64,000 nt of DNA from Alnus glutinosa (Eukaryota; Streptophyta; Magnoliopsida; Fagales; Betulaceae), in the NCBI RefSeq assembly GCF_958979055.1, contig NC_084886.1, forward strand, positions 43,450,654-43,514,653. The letters run 5' to 3'. Within the stretch, counting starts at the first letter, position 1. Each line of letters starts with the position of its first letter. Positions 23,288 to 32,486 of this stretch are shown piece after piece. The translations under genes were made by a program, and so were the position numbers. The notes under the pieces were generated by a model that searched no databases, was not told where the DNA came from, and saw only the letters and a program-made list of their open reading frames with translations.

Positions 23288-24342
23288 ATAAAATATTTAT
23301 GGATTTAAAGTATATGCGGACTTCTTATATAATTTTATGTTTACACCATGAATCCAGGATCTCTTGCCACATCAAATTTCTAAAAGTTAAAAGTTATACA
23401 TAGTTCCACATTAAGCGGAATCCTAATCTAACCCTAGCTATTAGTCATGGTAAAACAAGGTTAACAAATCTAAAGAATTAAAAGGGACAAATTCAATTAG
23501 ATTAATCTTGTAACGAGTATTTTACAATTTTTATTTATCCCTAAAGTTTAAGTTAAAAAAAAATGATGAATTTAATTATTTAATTAATATTTTAACATTT
23601 TCGACCATATGTGAGATCAAACTTTCCCGCAATAATTAGTAAGGCTCAACTAATAAAATATTTAGAAAAAATTATACTTATCTCCCTAAAACTGCTATCC
23701 AATTTGCAAAATTTCCTAAAGTACTTTTAAAAAACTTGCAATGTTCTCCATTGTGATTTTTTGTTAAATCCGAAGAAAAATGAGTCATGTGTGATACCCA
23801 AAATGACAATAGTAACCCTTTTTAAATAAAAAGTTAAAAAAAATAAAAAAAAAATAGAGGAGACCCGGCCATGACGTACCCGGCCGTGGGTCACCGCCAT
23901 AGCTAGCAAAAATATTTTTATCTAAGGGAGTAGTAGTATTTTTACGCATCTCATAGGAGGTATGAATTTGCCATCCAAAGTAATAGAAGCTCTTAGCCGC
24001 GGTCGGCTAAGTGAAAGGTCTTGGCGGTTTGTAGAGGAAAATTATAATTTTTTAAAGTTTTGGAGGGACATTACAAATTTGGTGGTAGTTTGAGGGGGAG
24101 GGGGTAAGTGTAGTTTTTCCAAATATTTAAGATAAGGTTTTAACTGGCTAATTATGCACCAAAAAAAAGAAAAAGAAAGAAAGAGAAGAAGCTAATAGAA
24201 AATAATGAATTTAATCATTTACTTAATATTATAGCATATATTAATTAGCTGATCAATGGTTGTGGCATTGTATATATAGGCCTAGGCATCATGGACGACA
24301 ATATTATATTTTCTAGTGCAAAGTGATTACGTTACTTAATAT
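23288..24342. repeat. Segmental duplication, copy B, distal left part
   Basis: Matches 1356-2387 with small indels, then is interrupted by the 970-bp foldback element. It resumes at 25331-25540 (matching 2397-2566) and continues through gene B to 27984. It contains no gene. Confidence 0.9.
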
Positions 24343-24351
24343 AATTATAAT

Positions 24352-25321
24352 GGGAAAAATACACATAACCCCCTCAAACTACCACTCAATTGTCAATGTA
24401 CCCCCTAAACTACCAATTGTGTCAATCTCCCCCCTTAAACTACCAGAAAATGTCAATGTCCCCCCTAAGACTAACAAAAAGACAAAAATGACCCTAATTT
24501 TTTTTGAATAAGACAAAAATGTCCTCATAAATTCAAAAAAATTAAAACTAAAACTAAAAAACTTAAAAAAATTAAAAATTAAAAATTAAATTAAATTAAA
24601 TAAAAAACGAAAAAAAAATATTTAAAAAAAAAAAAAAAGAACAAATTTTTTATTTTTTATTTTTTTTTTAAAAAAAGTAAACAAAAAATAACTGATTTTT
24701 TTTTTTTAAAAAAAAAAAACAAATAAGAAAAATAAAAAAGAAAAACCAGTTTTTATTAAATTAAAAAACGAAAAATAACAAATTTTTTTAAACAAAAAAA
24801 CAAAAAATAACTGAAATTTATTTATTTAAAAAAAAATAAAACAAATGAAAAAAAAAAACAGTTTTTATTAAATTAAAAAACGAAAAAGAACAATTTTTTT
24901 TTAAAGAAAAAAAAAACGAAAAAACGAAAAAATAACTGAAATTTATTTATTTATTTAAAATAAATAAAACAAATGAAAAAAAAAAAACCAGTTTTTATTT
25001 AATTAAAAAAACGAAAAAGAACAATTTTTTTTTTAAAAAAAAAAAAAGAAAAAAAAACTGAAAATTATTATTTAAAAAAAATAATAAAACACAGTTTTAA
25101 TTTTTAATTTTTTTGTTGGAATAATTTTTTGTTATTTTATATTTTTTTAATAATTTTTTTTAGTTTTTATTTTATTTTAATAATTTTATGAAGGGCATTT
25201 TTGTCATTAGGGGGACATTGATATTTTCTGGTAGTTTAAGGGGGGAGATTGACACAATTGGTAGTTTGGGGGTACATTGACAATGATGTGGTAGTTTGAG
25301 GGGGTTATGTGTACTTTTCTC
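24352..25321. mobile_element. Mutator-type foldback element (970 bp) with 9-bp target-site duplication
   Basis: Terminal inverted repeats of about 130 bp begin GGGAAAAATACACATAACC on the left and GAGAAAAGTACACATAACC on the right when inverted. Both continue through CCCCCTCAAACTACCA and several CCCCTTAAACTACCA-type blocks. The flanking AATTATAAT (24343-24351 and 25322-25330) is a 9-bp duplication, as made by Mutator-like transposases. Copy A at 2388-2396 keeps the single empty site. The core is extremely A/T-homopolymer rich, with repeated ACAAATGAAAAAAA and AACTGAAATTTATTTATT blocks. No coding capacity. Confidence 0.9.
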
Positions 25322-25369
25322 AATTATAATCTTCCATAAAAAAAAAATATAATTATAATCAGAAGCCCG

Positions 25370-25372
<3 letters not shown>

Positions 25373-25422
<50 letters not shown>
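25373..25422. repeat. Poly-T tract
   Basis: About 50 T residues. The matching place in copy A (about 2440-2470) is a shorter tract, so this is an expanded ancestral homopolymer, not an inserted tail. Confidence 0.8.
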
Positions 25423-25544
25423 CAACAACGTAGCATGCAATCATGCATGCATATTGAAAGTCTCAGCTGCAAACAAACAGTATTACTTATTTGCTTATTT
25501 GTTTGTTCATCTGTTTCTTTAATTTAATTTGTTGGACTAATTAA

Positions 25545-25849
25545 GGGTGCGTTTGAGATTGCGATTTCGTAGACAATAAGTGCGATTTTAAACCAAATCG
25601 CAGAACATAGATCGTTTGGGAACTGCGTTTTTAAAAATTGCGATTTGAAAACGCAGAAAATCTGCATTTTCAAATCGCAGATAAGATGGTGCTTTTTTGA
25701 AAACGCAGAATTTTAAAGGTAAATTCGCGATTTTAAAGGCCAAACTGCGATTTTGCCAAACACTTAACTGCGTTTTTAAAAATCACTTTTTTCAAATCGC
25801 ACATTTTAAAATCGTTATTTTAAATCGCACTTTTTAAAATCGTAAACCC
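25545..25849. mobile_element. Tourist-like (PIF/Harbinger) MITE
   Basis: A ~305-bp inverted-repeat element beginning GGGTGCGTTTGAGATTGCG. It is built from TGCGATTTgAAAACGCAG-type units facing each other and ends ...CGTAAACCC. The second copy at 28817-29131 is inverted relative to it. Copy A lacks the element but has about 27 bases here (AAGCTTGCAATGTTACTTAC...) that copy B lacks, so insertion was accompanied by a deletion and no clean target duplication is seen. Confidence 0.75.
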
Positions 25850-26243
25850 ATCACTCATACAGGGAAACATATATAAACTGTTACTAACTTACTAATTGCT
25901 ACCAAACGTGCATGTGAAACGTGCCACCCAAGAAAAGGATAGAGTATACATAAGAGAATATTACTCCTCAAGTTAGGTAACTAGCTAGGAAAGGAAAAAA
26001 CCGTTAAAAACCTAAATGGAAGTTTTCTTACTTTAAGTACCCTTTTGCAGATTAATTAGTAGGTAAAATTTGCTTCACTTTCAAAGGATTAGAGTTGATT
26101 AATCCTCAGTCATTAATATAGACTGAAAACGATCATATATACATATATATATACACACGATTTTGAATGTAGCATATCTCGGAAGATTAGGCGATATATA
26201 TATATATACTAGGGAACTCATTTTGTTTAACCCAAATAATTTG
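25850..26243 (+). promoter_or_regulatory. Proximal promoter region of galactinol synthase B
   Basis: Near identical to the copy-A proximal promoter but without the SINE and without about 29 bases after CCTAAATGGAA (about 26020). TA-rich sequence at about 26143-26154 precedes the start. Upstream of this block the two genes have entirely different neighbours. Confidence 0.6.
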
Positions 26244-27793
26244 ATGGCACCGGAAGCAATAACAGAGACAATGCAAGTCCCTAGGAGAGCTTACGTGACG
26301 TTTTTGGCCGGGAATGGTGACTACGTGAAAGGAGTGGTCGGTTTGGCCAAGGGCCTGAGGAAGGCCAAGTCAGCCTACCCTCTCGTGGTCGCCATTTTGC
26401 CTGACGTGCCCCAGGAGCACCGTCGGATCCTTGAATCTCAGGGATGTATTGTCCGTGAGATCGAGCCGGTGAACCCTCCGGAGAACCAGACTCAGTATGC
26501 TATGGCATACTACGTCATCAACTACTCTAAACTCCGTATTTGGGAGGTATATATTTATATCTTTGCTCTGGTCACACGTACATGCAGCAAATAATACGTA
26601 TCCTGGCCTATATATGCTAATGTATATTTATAAATATGAATCTGTAATCTGATTACTGTTTTGTAGTTCGTGGAGTATGACAAGATGATCTACTTGGACG
26701 GTGATATACAAGTGTTTGAAAATATTGATCACCTCTTTGATCACTGTCTGGATGGGTACTTTTATGCTGTGATGGATTGCTTTTGTGAGAAGACATGGAG
26801 CAATTCTTCTCAGTATACTATTGGGTACTGCCAACAGTGCCCTCAAAAGGTGGAGTGGCCGGCTGAGATGGGCTCGCCTCCCCCACTCTACTTCAATGCG
26901 GGCATGTTCGTCTATGAGCCTAACCTTTTGACTTACCATGATCTCTTAGAGACTCTCCAAGTGACCCCTCCCACTTCATTTGCTGAGCAGGTAATTAACC
27001 GTAACGTACGATTAACTACCTTTTTTTTTTTGTAACTGTCTGCATCCCGCTCGTCTTCTACATGTAAGGTCTCCCTAGATCAGAAGCAGTTATGTCCGGC
27101 CTGTCTGTCTAGATTGGATTTTTCTGTTGATTTGATTTATTTGGTTCTTTCTAGTTTTTGTTGCTGTAAGGTTTGTTGCTTCGGTTCTTCTGTACTTACA
27201 AAAAAAAAACTATTCTTTTTTTGTAATTGAAAATTATACAGTTTCTTTTGTTTGGTCAAAGGTAAACCATATCTTTTGTTTAGACAACATTTTATTAACC
27301 TGTTATATTGTGCATGCAGGACTTGCTTAACATGTATTTCAGGGATATATATAAACCTATCCCTTCCATGTACAACCTTGTCTTAGCCATGCTGTGGCGC
27401 CACCCCGAAAATGTGGACATTGAGAACGTGAAGGTTGTCCACTATTGTGCTGCGGTATGTTAATTAATATAGATTATCACTTGTTAATTAATCGGGTGAT
27501 TCTAAATGGTGTCGTTTAGTCTGTGAGCTAGGTTAGAATACGACGACTAATTTGTTTTCTTGTTTTCATTTTCTATGATGTAGGGGGCAAAGCCTTGGAG
27601 GTACACAGGGGAGGAAGAAAACATGGAGAGGGAAGACATCAGGATGCTGGTTAAGAAATGGTGGGATATTTATGATGACGAGTCTTTGGATTACAAGAAT
27701 TCCGCGTCTAACTTTATAGCTCACCCTCTAATATTCAAGGCGTTATCGGAGGCTGGTGTGGTTGACCAGAATAATGCACCATCGGCTGCTTAA
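26244..27793 (+). CDS. GolS: Galactinol synthase (copy B), GT8 family
   Basis: Four exons (26244-26546, 26667-26990, 27320-27454, 27584-27793) encode 323 residues with all expected motifs: DGD at 112-114, KTWS at 143-146, FNAGMFVYEP, HYCAAGAKPW and the APSAA tail. The product makes galactinol from UDP-galactose and myo-inositol, feeding raffinose and stachyose synthesis. Exon 1 is identical to copy A, and the whole coding region shows seven base differences, five of which change residues. Against copy C, the B-specific changes are P149S and Q164E. It keeps the ancestral Trp145 that copy A has lost, so B is more likely than A to encode a fully normal enzyme. Confidence 0.96.
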
Positions 27794-28171
27794 TTAATTG
27801 ATTAATTAGCTCTAGTAGTATTAGAGCCATTTTATAGACTAAGTAGTAAATGTCTTTTCAGTTGCTACTACTGTCTAAGTTTTATTCGACAAGCTAGTAC
27901 GTAGTATTTAGAAAGCTACATTATATGTCAAAGGTTGTTGGTTTTTTATTTAACAGCCTTGGCAGCTTCATGTAGCCAAATAATGTTTTTTATTTTTTTA
28001 TTTTTTTTTTATTAGCGTTACAATTCCCTTAATATTGTCTTTATATATTGTTGAAGTGGTGTTTTTATTTTATTTTATTAGCAGCGTTGTTCCCTTAATC
28101 TAATTAATTTCATCCCTTAATTAAAAAAAATTGTCATATATAAATTTAAATAAAGGGATTTGATTATTCCT
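27794..28171. other. 3' flank of galactinol synthase B; duplication ends at 27984
   Basis: Matches the copy-A 3' flank up to 27984, then continues into unrelated T-rich sequence with no gene seen. Confidence 0.65.
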
Positions 28172-28271
28172 ACACTACACCATCACAACAAGTGCACAAC
28201 ACCCCCTCAAATGAGGGTGGACCCCACCCTCATGTGAGAGAGTGTTGTGCTCTTGTTGTGTTGGTATTGTA
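28172..28271. repeat. ~100-bp near-perfect hairpin (small foldback element)
   Basis: Two arms of about 48 bases (28172-28220 and 28224-28271) are reverse complements with a few mismatches around a 3-base loop. Recognisable arm pieces are CACAACAAGTGCACAACAC and GTGTTGTGCTCTTGTTGTG. It may be a small MITE; a transcript through it would fold into a single long stem. Confidence 0.75.
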
Positions 28272-28682
28272 AATCTAACATTTTTCATAGTCAGAATTCT
28301 GAAAGCAGTCATGCAATGTACCTAGCTTTATTTGGGACTAAAAGAGGACAATATATTGTCCAATAAGAGAAAAAAAGAAAAAAGTATGCATCAAACTTTT
28401 TTTGGATATTAGAAGATATCCTGATAGTTTATATGAGGAAGGATTACCCATAGATAAAATCCATATATTAAAAAAAATGCCATATATTCCTGCGGATCAT
28501 ATATTGAAGATCGTTAATCAAAGTTTTCAAAATTAATGCTTATATATCTATATATGTATTTTATATTTTGGATAATATTTCTTTTTATGTAAAGAGTTAA
28601 TAAGCCTTCAAAAAGCCGGTTATTTGATAGAGTAACACAACATACTATTTATTCCCATTTTAGAGTAATCTTAGGAGTACAT

Positions 28683-28803
28683 TAAGTGTCCATAAAAAAT
28701 AAGGTAGTTTTTAAAATCACCATTACGCGTGTGATTGATCAAATGATGATTTTGATCAAATTGTGATTTTAAAAACCACCTCATTTTTTGATGGACACTT
28801 ATT
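28683..28803. repeat. Small foldback MITE, unclassified
   Basis: The left arm begins TAAGTGTCCATAAAAAATAAGG and the right arm is its inverted form, with TGATTTTAAAAACCACCTCA and GATGGACACTTA. The centre carries GATCAAATGATGATTTTGATC. About 120 bp in total. Confidence 0.65.
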
Positions 28804-28816
28804 AGACACTTAATTA

Positions 28817-29131
28817 GGGTCCGTTTGGGTTTGCAATTTCAAAAAGTGCGATTTAAAATAACAATTTTAAAATGTGCGATTTGAAAAAAGTGATTTTTAA
28901 AAACGCAGTTAAGCGTTTGGCAAAATTACAGTTTAGCCTTTAAAATCGCGAATTTACCTTTAAATTTCTGCGTTTTCAAAAAAGCATCATCTTATCTGCG
29001 ATTTGAAAAAGCAGATTTTCTGCGTTTTCAAATCGCAATTTTTAAAAACGCAGTTCCCAAACGATCTATGTTTTGCGATTTGGTTTAAAATCGCACTTAT
29101 TGCCTACGAAATCGAAATCTCAAACGCACCC
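28817..29131. mobile_element. Tourist-like (PIF/Harbinger) MITE, second copy
   Basis: A 315-bp relative of 25545-25849 in opposite orientation. It begins GGGTCCGTTTGGGTTTGC and ends AAACGCACCC, with TTA on both sides (28814-28816, 29132-29134). The clean TSD classes the family as PIF/Harbinger. Confidence 0.85.
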
Positions 29132-29150
29132 TTAATATACTCCAAGAATT

Positions 29151-30168
29151 GTTTCCAACAAGAGAGCCCCTTCTAGGACTTCGACGAAAAGAGGGAGAAA
29201 CATCTGTGTTTGGGTTGCCGGGGGAGGGAGGCTCCAAGCCTCCCTCCTCCCGGATTTTGTTCTTCCCTGGGTTATTCCAGTGGAGGCTAGAGTCTTCCAA
29301 CCACTAGGGTTTGTGGAGTTTTGAGTCCCCATGGACTTGTTCCAGTGGTGGTTTTAGTCCTCCTAGTCTTTTTGGACTATGGAGGATAGTTTGTTTCTTA
29401 GTTTTTTTAGTTTTTTTAGGTTTCTTTGTTTCTTGGCAGGAAAACTCTCCAGAGAGGAGCCGGATGGGGTAGAATCCGTCGTACGTGTCGCCGGCGGAAC
29501 GATTTGGGGAGTGTCAGTTTTATCATTTTTTAGTTCCAGATCTGCTCTATTCCCCCAATCTCTAGTCGACACGCGCCTCCCAGCCTTGCTCGCCGTCGTC
29601 CTCCGGTTCTGCCGCTGCTTGCTACGGCCGGAAAGCTCTCCGTTGCCCGGCGCGTGGTCATCACGAGCCAGGGGGTTCGTCACTCCTTGGGCTGCGCGTG
29701 ATGACCACGTTTCCGCCTCTGTTGCCGTGCTTGATGGCGTTTGGTGGATTTGGGTTCGGTTGCTGCAGGAGATATGCTGGCGGCGACGCGTGTGGTACAC
29801 GCTCTATCTCCGGCGGTGCATTATTCCGACGACAGCTCTTTTTTGGGTGTCTTCTTGTTCTTGATTACAGATTGTATTTGATAGGTTGCTCTGTGTTAGA
29901 TTTAGCTTGGTCTTTGCTTTTTAGCACAGATTTGTGACCGACTCCATAGTGCAAGTAGAGGTTCATATGTCAACGCAGAGGCACATTTCTGTTGACCAGG
30001 TTTATTTGTAGTAACTATCGGTATAATCTGAAATTTGGGGTAACTGTAATGGGACATTTGTATCGTTATGAGTCCCTTATTGGTCTGAGTGTGTTTCTGT
30101 CTGTACCTATGTTACCCTTTGGGTGTATTAATGAAATGATTACATTTTCTCTTCAAATATATATATAT
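29151..30168 (+). mobile_element. ~1-kb retroposon of unnamed family with 16-bp target-site duplication
   Basis: The segment is flanked by ATATACTCCAAGAATT (29135-29150) and ATATACTCTAAGAATT (30169-30184). It starts with a GC-rich stem-like part (GCCGGGGGAGGGAGGCTCC and GCCTCCCTCCTCCCGG) and has a GC-rich centre. It ends with GTGTATTAATGAAATGATTAC and a short A/TA tail, like a LINE-type 3' end. Frames of up to 161 residues inside it show no family. The similar architecture of 38921-39991 suggests one family. It inserted directly beside the Tourist-like MITE. Confidence 0.7.
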
Positions 30169-30184
30169 ATATACTCTAAGAATT

Positions 30185-30640
30185 AATACTCCTCATTTCA
30201 TCCTCATTTTGTTAGTTTAAGTTGCCATCAACTCTTGATTTTTTTTTTTTTTTTTTTTAAAAGAGAAATGTTTATCTTAATTTTTCCAAACAATATGTAA
30301 AATCCATGTAATCATCAGGACATTTAGCGTTAACGAATTACATATCTTGCATTGAGCTACACATATAATTCATTTTAAGTAGAATTTAATTAATATGCAC
30401 AAAATAAAATTTGCATTTTTTTCTTTTCTTTTTCTCTAAAGTCTCAATATTTTTTGATTCAATTTTAGTAATTTTTTTTACCATAATTTAGCATTAATTA
30501 AAGATGATTGACTAACCATGCACTTTACCATAATTGGGGCTTAAAATTATCTTTTGTTTAAAAAAACTTAATTATATTTACTGCTTACACCTTATTTCAT
30601 TGGGAGGGGCCGGGGAGCTAGCATTTGCGAGTGTGATTTT
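30185..30640. other. Intergenic, no gene seen
   Basis: AT-rich sequence with a poly-T/A stretch at about 30240-30262. Nothing further recognised. Confidence 0.5.
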
Positions 30641-30645
30641 GTATG

Positions 30646-30925
30646 CCAAAAAGTGTGTTTGAGAGTTTGATTTTTCGTGTTATATCTGCAATTTTAAACA
30701 AAATCCTATAAAGTGTATCGCTTGGAAGTGCGTTTTAAAAATTTGTGATTTAAAAACGTAAAAAAAAAAAAAAAAAAAAAATACTACATTTTCAAATCGC
30801 AGGTAAGAAATTGCAGTGTTATTAAAAATATATTATTTTAAAAGATAAACTACAATTTTACTAAAAATCTAACTAAATTTTTTAAATTACACTTTTTTTT
30901 GAAACCGCAAATCTAAACCTATTAA
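30646..30925. mobile_element. Decayed Tourist-like MITE, third copy
   Basis: Recognisable by TGTGTTTGAGAGTTTGATTT, GTGTATCGCTTGGAAGTGCG and TTTTCAAATCGCAGGTAAG in the order of 25545-25849, but with many substitutions and a poly-A expansion at about 30760-30780. It is clearly older than the other two copies. Confidence 0.65.
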
Positions 30926-31195
30926 ATGCTTACCTAATTAGCCAGCTAATGAACAAGCCATGTTCCCAACACTGCCATCACCACCATCTCTCTCCCCTTG
31001 CCTTCCAATAGCACTCTTCTCTCCCTCCACCTCCTTATCCTCTGCATATAAATCTTCAAAGGCTCAACATATAGTCTTTCGGACCCGAGCGTCGTCATGG
31101 CCCACAGAAGATCGTCTCCGTTGATCGTCTTTCTCTTCTCACTCCTGGCACTTATCGGACGCTTCTCCAGTAATTAATGAAGCTGGATGATTTGG
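30926..31195 (+). pseudogene. Orphan promoter and signal-peptide first exon (gene remnant)
   Basis: A CT/CA-rich leader with a TATA-like GCATATAAATC (about 31043) precedes an ATG at 31097. It opens a short frame ([20 protein letters not shown], then GRFSS) with the basic-then-hydrophobic form of a secretory signal peptide. It ends at a possible splice donor (CCAGTAATT, about 31166). Nothing after it looks like the rest of a gene. It may be the broken first exon of a secreted-protein gene; the family cannot be told. Confidence 0.35.
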
Positions 31196-31338
31196 AGTTT
31201 TTTTTTTCAAACTTCTGATAGTCGAACAGTCACTTTCGATACGATTGTCAATTTTTTTACAAATAAAAAAAAAAAAAAAAAAAATCACATGACTGGCATG
31301 GCCGGGGGCCATGGTGTGGTAGTGGGCTTCACATATTC

Positions 31339-31905
31339 TAATGGGAAAATTATAAAAAACATTCATCTAAACTATTCTTTGTTTTTAAAGTAGTTCTATG
31401 AACTACCGAGTATATTAATATGACCTCTTGAATTATTAAAGAGCGTAAAAAAGAATATTTTTATTAAAAATATTTTTATAATACCCTTGTCACATGTCAT
31501 CCCCACAAAGCCAAAGAAAAAAAAAAATGTTTAGGATTTGGCCCTTAAGAGTGGCCGAATCCACTCCCATGTCAAACGGGGATAGCCGAGCCACTTCTAA
31601 GGTCCTTGGAGGTGGTTTGGGCCACTCTCATTGACCAGAATAGAGGTGGCCAATAATCCTCATGGGCAAAAATGACGATGACCTTAACCAAAATTTGGCT
31701 CAAAATAGCCACCTCTTCATTTTTTTTCTTTTTTTTTTTAATATATATATATTTTCTAAATTTTTCTTTGACTTTTAAATATTTTTTTAAAACTGTTTAA
31801 TTTTTTTTTTAATTTTTTTTAATTGAATATATGATATTTGATAAGGGTATTATAATAATATTTTAACAAAAAAGACTTTTTTGACACTCTTTAATAATGT
31901 GGAAA
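31339..31905. mobile_element. Foldback element, probably Mutator-type, right end damaged
   Basis: The left arm (GGGAAAATTATAAAAAACATT, later TATTAAAGAGCGTAAAAAAG and ATAATACCCTTGTCA) is matched in inverted form at 31835-31905 (TATTAAAGAGTGTCAAAAAAG and ATAATACCCTTATCAAA). The centre has GTGGCCGAATCCACTC and GGTGGTTTGGGCCACTC-type sequence seen in plant foldback elements. The right arm runs into the next MITE, so no target duplication can be read. Confidence 0.55.
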
Positions 31906-31910
31906 ATGAC

Positions 31911-32190
31911 AAAAATTTCCTACCACCCACATATAAGATTAATATGTGTCCATTTTTTAATATATGTTTCTCACATGCTTTTTTAATAGAATTAATAAAA
32001 AAACACGTGATTCTCACATGATTAAAGGACACATGTCAATTTTATATATGAATTGTACGAAATTTCTTACAAATCGGTTGTAGGAAATTTCATACAACCC
32101 ACTTATAATATTGACATGTGTTCCTTGGCATGTGAGAATCACATGTTGTTTTAATAACATGTGTTTCTTACATGCTTTTTTAATATGTCA
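31911..32190. mobile_element. AGGAAATTT-family MITE, copy 1 (plus partial copy)
   Basis: The ends carry AAATTTCCTACCACCCACAT and its inverted counterpart GGTTGTAGGAAATTT. Inside are GTGATTCTCACATG and GGACACATGTCA. A second, partial unit follows directly (ACATGTGTTCCTTGGCATGTG). Related copies are at about 35494-35738, 38309-38503 and 43160-43215. Confidence 0.7.
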
Positions 32191-32204
32191 ATTTATTTAT
32201 TTTT

Positions 32205-32300
32205 TTAAAATATCTACATAAGAGGAAGAGTAAGGATTTGAACTAATAACCTCCGCTTCATGAGGTATGATCTCCGACTAATTGAATTACCTATTATGAA
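32205..32300 (-). mobile_element. Decayed tRNA-derived SINE
   Basis: On the minus strand it resembles the SINE at 13020-13131 (CGCTTCATGAGGTATGATCTC on the plus strand against CACTTCATGAGGCGTGGTCCC), with many substitutions and a degenerate B-box-like part. It is older than the copy near galactinol synthase A. Confidence 0.6.
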
Positions 32301-32486
32301 AAATCATATTAATAAACATGATAATTCATAAGGCTACTTAAAAACGGCCTAGTTAGAGTTTCTATTTTTATTTTTATTTTTTATTTTTTATTTTGCCTAT
32401 TCTCATTCTAGAGTAGTATCAGAAACGCATCGGTACTGCATCCGAGAAATACAGAAAGAAACAAAGAAACAGAGGGAGAGAGAGAA

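Noticed and set aside
29363-29937. Overlapping frames of 79-161 residues on both strands in GC-rich sequence.
   Set aside because: They lie within a retroposon with target duplications, show no domain and occur on both strands.
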